Origin: Dirofilaria immitis
Lineage: Eukaryota > Nematoda > Chromadorea > Rhabditida > Onchocercidae
Direction of reading: 5' to 3'
Assembly: GCA_024305405.1 (NCBI GenBank)
Contig: JAKNDB010000092.1
Coordinates: 3,308,501-3,372,500 of the forward strand
DNA: 64,000 nucleotides
Shown here: piece after piece, positions 56,671-64,000 of the stretch
Numbering within the stretch: the stretch's first letter is position 1
Layout: every line of letters starts with the position of its first letter
Notes under the pieces: model-generated
The model's input: only the letters and a program-made list of their open reading frames with translations
Database searches by the model: none
What the model was told of the DNA's origin: nothing
Position numbers and translations under genes: made by a program

Positions 56671-59600
56671 ATGATACGTCGATTGGTATCCACTCGTTTG
56701 GAAGATATTCGAGACGGTTTTGAAGAAGAACTTCAAGAGACGAAATCGATGAAGCAATCATTTAAAAGAAATGAAAGACTGACTGATAGTGAAGAAGAAG
56801 ACGATACTTTCAAAGAAGTTCCCGCGAAAATAGTTAGCTTTAAGAGAATTGTAGATTTAGATTTGGCAATGTCTATATAAAAGTCCATAAACTAGATTTT
56901 TCGTGGGAATTTTATATATTTTGATATTCACTTAAGGCATTTTTTGTTAACTTCAAGATTTTCCTTTTTATTTCCTAATGCAATTTGCCATAGCAATAAT
57001 TTGTTTATCATAAGTACAGAAAGAATGGATTTTATCAAGAAATGCTGCTCTACAAGACTTCTTTATAAATTAATATCTCCTAATTTATTTATTCATTAAA
57101 AAAACCTTTGCTTACTTTCGGATTCGTGCCTGAAATGCTAATTTTTCTTTAATATTTTGTTTTTAGTTTTGCATTGAAATGGAAAGAATATGTCGTATGA
57201 ATACTATAGTGTTATTCACGAACATTTCAGCCAAAACGCGTTTTTGAGAGCAAAGGTGCAGCATTATTGGCTAAAATGGGATATGGTGGCGGTGGGCTTG
57301 GTAAAAAGGGCAAGGACGCACAGAACTGATACCATTTTCCTCGCAGCGAGGTCGGGAAGGTTTGGGACAATCTACAAATCAGGTGATAAAGAATTGATTT
57401 TCTTTTTATATGATATATATAATATGTTCTTTCTGGCATAGAAAATTCATAACACTTTCTAGATCAAAAGAAAGTTAAATTGTTGCTAGTTATAATTACT
57501 TAATTATTACTGAACTCAAACAACTAGTCATTCACTTTTTAGAAAATTGCTCGGGATTGGAATGCGGTTTGGGATTTCACAGACGAAGAGAAACTTGTGG
57601 AAGAAAGTGTGCTGTGGTTATCTGCATCTGATAACATTCGAGAGAAGTTCACCAAGGAATTGCAAGATCAAGACAACTGGATTATTATTGGAGATGTAAA
57701 TCTATTTTTGGAAACTCTCTGAAGATTAGAACCAAAACAGATGAGAAGGATTCATAGTTCTTAAATCTTTCCGAACTTTATAAATTTTTATGTTTTAATA
57801 TATTCTAGCGAAAAGAGACCTTAGATGGCGAATGTAAATATTGCGATAGCAATTTAATGAAGAAAATGTTAGATGCAAAATCCGTTTTTGATCAGCTTGA
57901 TGTTCGAGACTTAAAGAAGCTCGTGCTCGTGCAAATCCGTATGAAACAATCGGTTCTGCTTTCTTCCAGAATCGGTAATTCGTTTAAGATTGCAAAAATT
58001 GATAATTTTTTTCGGCAAATATATGGTTGTCATAAATAAGTATGACAGCACATAGTTTATCCATATCAGTTCTTTATTATGCGATAACACTGCTTTTTTT
58101 GTTTTTAAGTATGCTGAAATAAACTATGTTGTTTTTAGGCATTATTCATGCAGACTTTTAATTACAAATTTTTGGTTTTAAGTGAAATTCGAGTGCAGAA
58201 TTTCTTTTTACGACTTCATACCAAGAATAATTTATCTCGCTAATACAACCATGTCATCTAAAATGTTTAATTTAAATCAGTTACCTATATTTTAAAATTG
58301 TTCAATTCAAAGTATATTTTTTTAAGGGCAGCGATGAAAATGGCAAATTTAGACCGTATCTACGACTGGTTATTAACGGGTGAAAAACCAGAAAATATTG
58401 AAATCAAAAATCCTATAACCGTAGATATAAGGAATGAGAAATATCGAGTAGCAATTCAGGGAAAGAATATTGATCGATTATCGACATTATTTTACTTTGC
58501 TGACATATGCGCTGGTCCTGGTGGATTCACAGAATATGTTTTGTGGAGAAAGGGCTACTACAATGCAAGAGGTTTTGGGATGACTTTAAAAGTTAAGAGT
58601 TTTTGAATTTTATTCCAAAGTATTATAACTTTTCGAAACATAACGTACTTAGGGCCACGAATAAGTGGAGATTTATTACAAATTTCATATTTCGTGAAAC
58701 CTTGTTTTTCAATGAAGATTCTTCAATCTAATTTTAGGAATTGGTGAAAAAATAGAAAAGTTGCTAAACTCATGAAATTGTTACATAGATTTTACAAAAA
58801 CCAGAATAGGAAAAATGAAATATTTTCTTATTTATCGAATAAGAAGAATTTGAATAAAGATTGTTTGTTTTTTTTCAGGAAAAGATGATTTCAAACTGAA
58901 ACGTTTCACGGCCGCTTCATCGTCGTATTTCGAACCTTATTATGGTAAACACAACGATGGTGATGTCACCAAGCCGGATAATATTATCTCATTTGAAGAA
59001 GTTGGTTCATATTTCATGATACAAAAGCTGAAAATTTGTAAAGAGAATTCTTACAATTTGTATCATTTTGTAAAACTTTATGCGCGAAATATTTTTGAAA
59101 GTACCGATGATTATCACATCATTCTTTAATTTGAAATCACTGATGCAGTTTCGTAGCTTGATAATTTAACGAAGTTATTTCCTTTTAAAACTCATTGTTA
59201 ATTCTCTTTGAAAAATAGCATGGTTTTAGATTGTGAGACGCGGTACCAATAACATTGGTGTAGATCTAGTGATGGCTGATGGTGGATTTTGTGTCGACCA
59301 ACAAGAAAATATTCAGGCAAGATTTTTTAGTCTTCATGGATTTGTTGCGTCTTTTTTTTGTGAAACTTCTTAAAATTTGGACGCACCCTTATTTTTCTGT
59401 GAAAATTTATAGATTGATTGCTAGATTTTACTAATAATTTACAAATTTATTTAAATTTTCCAGGAAATTCTATCAAAACGTCTTTATCTGTGCCAGTTTT
59501 TGATTGGTATCTCAGTTCTACGTATGAAAACGCGAAATGGAGGAAATGGTGGAAAATTTGTATGTAAACTATTCGATATTTTCACTCCATTTAGTATCGG

Positions 59601-62600
59601 CCTTATTTATTTGATGTACATTGCATTTGAAAGAATATCAATACATAAACCTAACACCAGTCGTCCAGCAAATTCGGAAAGGTTATTCTTTTCTTTGATT
59701 TATCTGTGCGTTATGTATAGACTATGCATTATGTTTAGATTTTAATGTAATATAGAACATGGTATCTATTTATTTGCCATACTCAAATCCGAAGATTTTT
59801 TATATCCGGTTGTGGTGAAATTGATTCATGGACTCCATCGAACGATTAAATGAAATCAGTTTTCAATGTTTTGATTACTTATTTTCGACAAATTTAAAAT
59901 GTAAAAACATGGAATTGTAAATGATTCAGACACGTGCATTACACATAATATGATTGATTTTGAAGATCTTTAAACTTAGTAAGATGAAATAATGGCTAGT
60001 TTTGGAACTAATGTTAATGAAGATATTCCTTGTTCCAAGTTTTTCTATTCTTCACAAAAATTGCTTTTGCAATCGCATAAGTTGTCACTCAGTTCAAATA
60101 TCCGATTAAAATAGTGGTAATGAAATCATGAATTTTTCTCAGCACCACTTTTTTGCAGATATATCGTATGTGATAATCCTCTAGAATGTCATATCTCAGA
60201 AATAAAAAAATACATGACTAGAATTAACACCGAATTGGATCGATTATGGGAAACTAAAGCACGAGATGTAGTAGAAGTTGTTCCTGAAAATATAATCCAT
60301 TCGGACAAAATTTTTATAGCTTATATATTGGAACACAATGAAAGGTTTTATTTTACAATAGCAAAGGTTATTAAAACTTCCAGTCGTCTTCAAACTGGTA
60401 AAATAACGGATCATTTTATTTTATTTTTTAAAGCTATTGTCCTAAGACTTTCTTCCTCTTTTTCGTTATGTTAAAAGATTTCATTGGAACATTTGCTGAG
60501 ATCTCATCGTAGCGTAGTGAGTAAATTGCTCACTCATAACTGGAAAAAAGCGTATCGCGACCTTTCTAATCTTTTTCCTAATCAAAAGATAGATAATTGT
60601 GAAGAGCTTCATATTTTTATGTCTTCATTTTGCAAAATCGATTGTAATAATAATGGTGGACACTCTTACAGGGAAAATTGAATATAGAACTTTTGAAGGA
60701 AAATAATTTACTAATTTAGCTTCGATTATTGATCTTAATATCATAATTTTCTAAATGGCAGTACTGTATTTTGAAATATATGTTAGGGGATGTATTTTGC
60801 ATACACATATATATTGCTTCATTACAGAACAGTAAAAAGACAGATAAATTATTTGAATAAATACCGAATTTTTGCTCAAAATATTGGTCAGTGGGATCGA
60901 GATCAAGAGAAACTAAGAAGTGAATGTTTGCATTATTGGAAGATTCCAGATGTTACAAAAGAAAAAGCCTATGAAAAAATGAATCATTATTTGCAGCTAT
61001 TAGTCGTCTTATCAAGGTCTGATTGGAATTAATAATTTAAATTAATAGTTTTATTAATAGTAACAAAAATATATATTGCACGAAAAATTATTCTTGATAT
61101 AAGCTGCATCAGTATTCTCAATTTTTAAAATTGTAAGATTCTAGATTATCGATTTTAAAGAATTGCAACAAAGGCCACCGGCTTTCACGAAATGTGTTTT
61201 GTCATCTGGAGTAGGTCGAATGCGATATGCCGAATTACGCATGTGCGCGATCACAGAAAAGGAAATTCCAGTTTTGTTGATTTCGACTGTAAGTCCTTTG
61301 GCGTTATTTGATTTTATTTACTCACTTTTTTTGAATCAGTTGACTGAAAGTAAAAATGTTTTGATTGAATTTATTTCAATATATCATCCTTACCAGGAGG
61401 ATATATCTCTCTATAAAATGTACATATAAGGCACACAAAAGCCGGATAAATATAGCTTAAACATTGAAGATTCACATATTACAGATTATTAATTTTAAAA
61501 AATTGTAACAAAATTGTGAGCTCCGATCAATTGATTTTTCATGACATATATTTGTCATTCGTTGATAAATTGATAATATCTATTAATAATATGGAGAATT
61601 TTGCAGCATTATTAATCAAATCGATTTTCTATCAGAAGAGTCGAAGATTATTTAAAATATACTTCCATCATTTTCAGCAAATGGGCATTTATTTTTATTC
61701 ATCATATTCTCAGCAAGGTTTCGAAAGAGTTCCTTTTGATGTCAACATACCGAAAGATACAGTGTTACTAGTACAAATTACTAAAGCCTATAAAAGAGTT
61801 AGATTTTCTTGAAATTTTTTCGTATTCTTAAGATTCTAACGAGAAGATTCATGCTTAAATATATTTGCATTCTCTCTTTGCAGTTCTTCGTCTTCTAATT
61901 TTTTATTTCTTTCACTTCATTATTTATTGTTGGTTACCATTCGAAGATTAAAAATCCAAGAACATAGTAAAAGACTTATTGAGGAATACAGAAGGGTATA
62001 TAAAAAAAGGAGAAAAAAGGTCGAAGGATAATTTTACATCAAATCGTTAAAAATATGTTCTGAATCCATTGCTTAATAATCGCCTCGTTACAGCTGGATG
62101 ACAAAGGAAGATTAGAAGGTGAGCGAGCGGCAATTCGAATTCTTGATGCAGCCTTATTAAATGGTGATGATGTTTCTGCACTTCCCTTCGATGATAGAAT
62201 GGCAGCAGCTGAGAAGATGTGTAAAGCTATTAAAGTTGTGTATGAAGCACATGATAGGAAGATTGCACTGGTTTTTCCAGCAAAAGTAAATTTGTTTGCT
62301 AAATGAGTAAATTGTGAATTAAGTGGATAGTATGAGCGATTTTCCTTCCCTACTTCTATTCAACGAATAAGCCATTAAAGTTACAATGTCAGATCATTGA
62401 AATCTTTTCTAATTTTTTTGCCATTTTGTTATTAAATTTTGCTGGCAGTGTTCAGGTACGAGGTAATTCAATGATTAAAACATTTATTGTTGTACTGAAA
62501 AGAAAAAGTTGATTTTCATCAGGAAGCTATGAATTGAACTGTTGTTGGTATTTTTTAAAATACTTTGGGAGAATAATTTTTGTAACTAATAAGTAAATTT

Positions 62601-63731
62601 TGCGAACATAGCGATTGTTAACACATATTACATTCTTATTCGAAAACAGAGACTTTAAACTCAAATTTTCAAGTAGGATCTTTTGCCAGTAAAAGAATAT
62701 TCTTTATTCCACAATTTTCTAAAAAATTATTTAAAGTCCATATTTAGGTATTTATGTTAGATGAACTTCATTCTGAGATGCGGCGGTTTCATGTCATTCT
62801 TACAAAAGGCGAAGAAGTTGCAGTGATTGAAGAGGGCGATGAAATATTGTCGTCTTTTTTTATTGCCGTGGAATGCGAATTATTTCTCTTTTAATCAGTT
62901 GGTATTTTCTTAAATTATGATCATAAAGAATCTGATTGGATCTCTATCAGAAGATATATATTACATTGAATGATAATATAGTTGTGGTAGTCTGATTGGT
63001 TTATTGGTGATTTAGCAGTTTTTAAATTAAAACCGACACATTTTGCGTTATATAAAACCATCAACCTTAAAGAAAATATGAGTCGAATTTTTTTCCAAAT
63101 AATTGGCTTAATTTGGAATACTTGAGAATAAGAGATTGAAATTGAATAATAATAAAACTACATTCAGCTCTTTTTGCTACATTTAGATCCATGGATTATG
63201 TGTTGGTCCAAAAATCATGAAAAACTGTATGCATTCAACCCTACATCTCAGGGATCATCAGTTTTTAGTGAATTATTTGAGAAAGCGCAATGTTGTGTAA
63301 ATTTCTGGAAAGCAGTTATCGCAAAAATAGTATTTTTTAGTTTTCTTCAAGAGCATGTTAAGAAAAAGAAAAGTAAAATATGACGTAGTAATTTTGTATT
63401 TGTATTAAAAAGTCATTCAAAATTTTTAGTTATCATGCTTCATTTTTACCGAGTAAGACTATTGCAATGATATTTCTCTTTTGAAGACCTTGAAAGTGAT
63501 TATTTGCAATAAATTTCATTATTTTTAAGTTCACCGGATAGTAATGATGCATTGAGAAATGATTGCTATCAATGGGTCTGGGAATGGACGCAAAGCTCTG
63601 TGATCAAAGAAGATTATGGGCCGAGAACAGTATTGGAAGCTGAAGAACATCCAGGAGGACTCACACTACGATCCGTACATGCTATCGTTCAGCAACAAAA
63701 GAATAGCGTTTGCCAAAAACATTCGTTGTAA
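56671..63731 (+). CDS. CMTR1: Cap-specific mRNA 2'-O-ribose methyltransferase CMTR1
   Basis: CMTR1 makes cap1 by methylating the first transcribed nucleotide's ribose, using SAM, in the nucleus. Exons: 56671-56850, 57231-57382, 57543-57695, 57809-57974, 58327-58592, 58879-59000, 59230-59316, 59464-59681, 60159-60344, 60828-about 61019, 61161-61288, 61678-61797, 62094-62285, 62748-about 62850, 63168-about 63314 and 63530-63731. A G-patch ([24 protein letters not shown]) precedes the Rossmann-fold enzyme. SAM-binding [18 protein letters not shown] is clear, as are the catalytic lysines in AAMKMAN and FVCKLFD and the Asp of [23 protein letters not shown] and [13 protein letters not shown] follow. 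The C-terminal part matches the inactive guanylyltransferase-like region, and [15 protein letters not shown] resembles its WW segment. Missing bases are inferred near 57315, near 57918 and at the exon 5 donor (58592). Intron 7 starts with GC. The enzyme is certain; exons after 61000 are tentative. Confidence 0.92.
59317..59318 (+). other. GC splice donor, CMTR1 intron 7
   Basis: The exon ends attcag and the intron begins gcaaga; the acceptor ttccag ends at 59463. Joining gives [19 protein letters not shown], the conserved CMTR1 reading, in exact phase. Confidence 0.85.
60475..60681 (+). other. Unexplained open frame inside a CMTR1 intron
   Basis: The exons 60159-60344 and 60828 onward join in phase and match CMTR1 without this segment. 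The intron nevertheless carries about 69 stop-free codons including [20 protein letters not shown] and [16 protein letters not shown], ending at a stop at 60679-60681. It could be an alternative exon, an old exon, or chance; I do not recognise the sequence. Confidence 0.3.
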
Positions 63732-64000
63732 TTTATTTTCATTTTGAAGTCAGATGCGTCTTCATCAAATACAATTTCATGAGAGCAATTTTTTCCAAAT
63801 AGCCAAAGACTCTACTAATGTTTCTAAGTTTAGAAATACCGAAAGTTCATTTTCTGCTTTTATGTTGTATTTACGACAAAATTTAGTGATTAGATCTGCA
63901 TTCTAGTAAACATAATTTTTGTGTATTGATAATATTTTAAGATTCAAGATGCACACAACTTTGACTGGGTATTGCTCGATTTTTATGTAAGTTTTTCTAT
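63732..64000. other. Sequence after the CMTR1 stop, window edge
   Basis: About 270 bases that should contain the CMTR1 3' UTR. No other feature is supported. Confidence 0.5.

Overview
This window is AT-rich eukaryotic nuclear DNA. Its genes have many short exons (about 50-290 bases) and mostly short introns. I read it as a nematode, most likely a spirurid or filaria-like (clade III) species, from gene architecture and protein similarity. The species is not fixed by anything I can see. There is no sign of bacterial operons, tRNA or rRNA genes, CRISPR arrays or intact transposons.

Layout: 1-8931 is gene-poor, with a purine-rich GGA tract, a degenerate tetranucleotide repeat and one weak candidate exon. 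8932-13127 (+) is a multi-PDZ protein. 13746-19077 (-) is MCM7 in 14 exons with every splice phase closing. 21168-23597 (+) is a CDK2-like kinase, head-to-head with MCM7. 25376-28235 (+) is a RagC/D GTPase. 28236-33880 is mostly empty. 33881-43289 (-) is a full-length hamartin (TSC1) gene in about 24 exons. 44408-55521 (-) is a TTF2/Lodestar SNF2-type ATPase. 56671-63731 (+) is CMTR1, the cap1 2'-O-ribose methyltransferase, head-to-head with TTF2.

Functional themes: MCM7 and the CDK2-like kinase are both replication/cell-cycle genes sharing one 2.1-kb divergent upstream region. RagC/D and TSC1 are both regulators of mTORC1 and are convergent neighbours. TTF2 and CMTR1 both act on RNA polymerase II transcripts (termination and capping) and share a 1.15-kb divergent region.

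The most notable observation is the TSC1 gene: C. elegans is known to lack TSC1 and TSC2, so a complete hamartin in a nematode would matter for how nutrient sensing evolved. Two cautions apply to reading the genes. Five of the six long conserved genes and the PDZ gene need one missing base restored at scattered, often homopolymeric places, which looks like sequence error rather than decay. At least four introns use GC instead of GT donors. Exon coordinates come from reading splice sites, frame and homology by eye. Those of MCM7, CDK2, RagC and most of TSC1 are phase-consistent; those of PDZ, the TTF2 N-terminal half and the CMTR1 C-terminal half are less certain.
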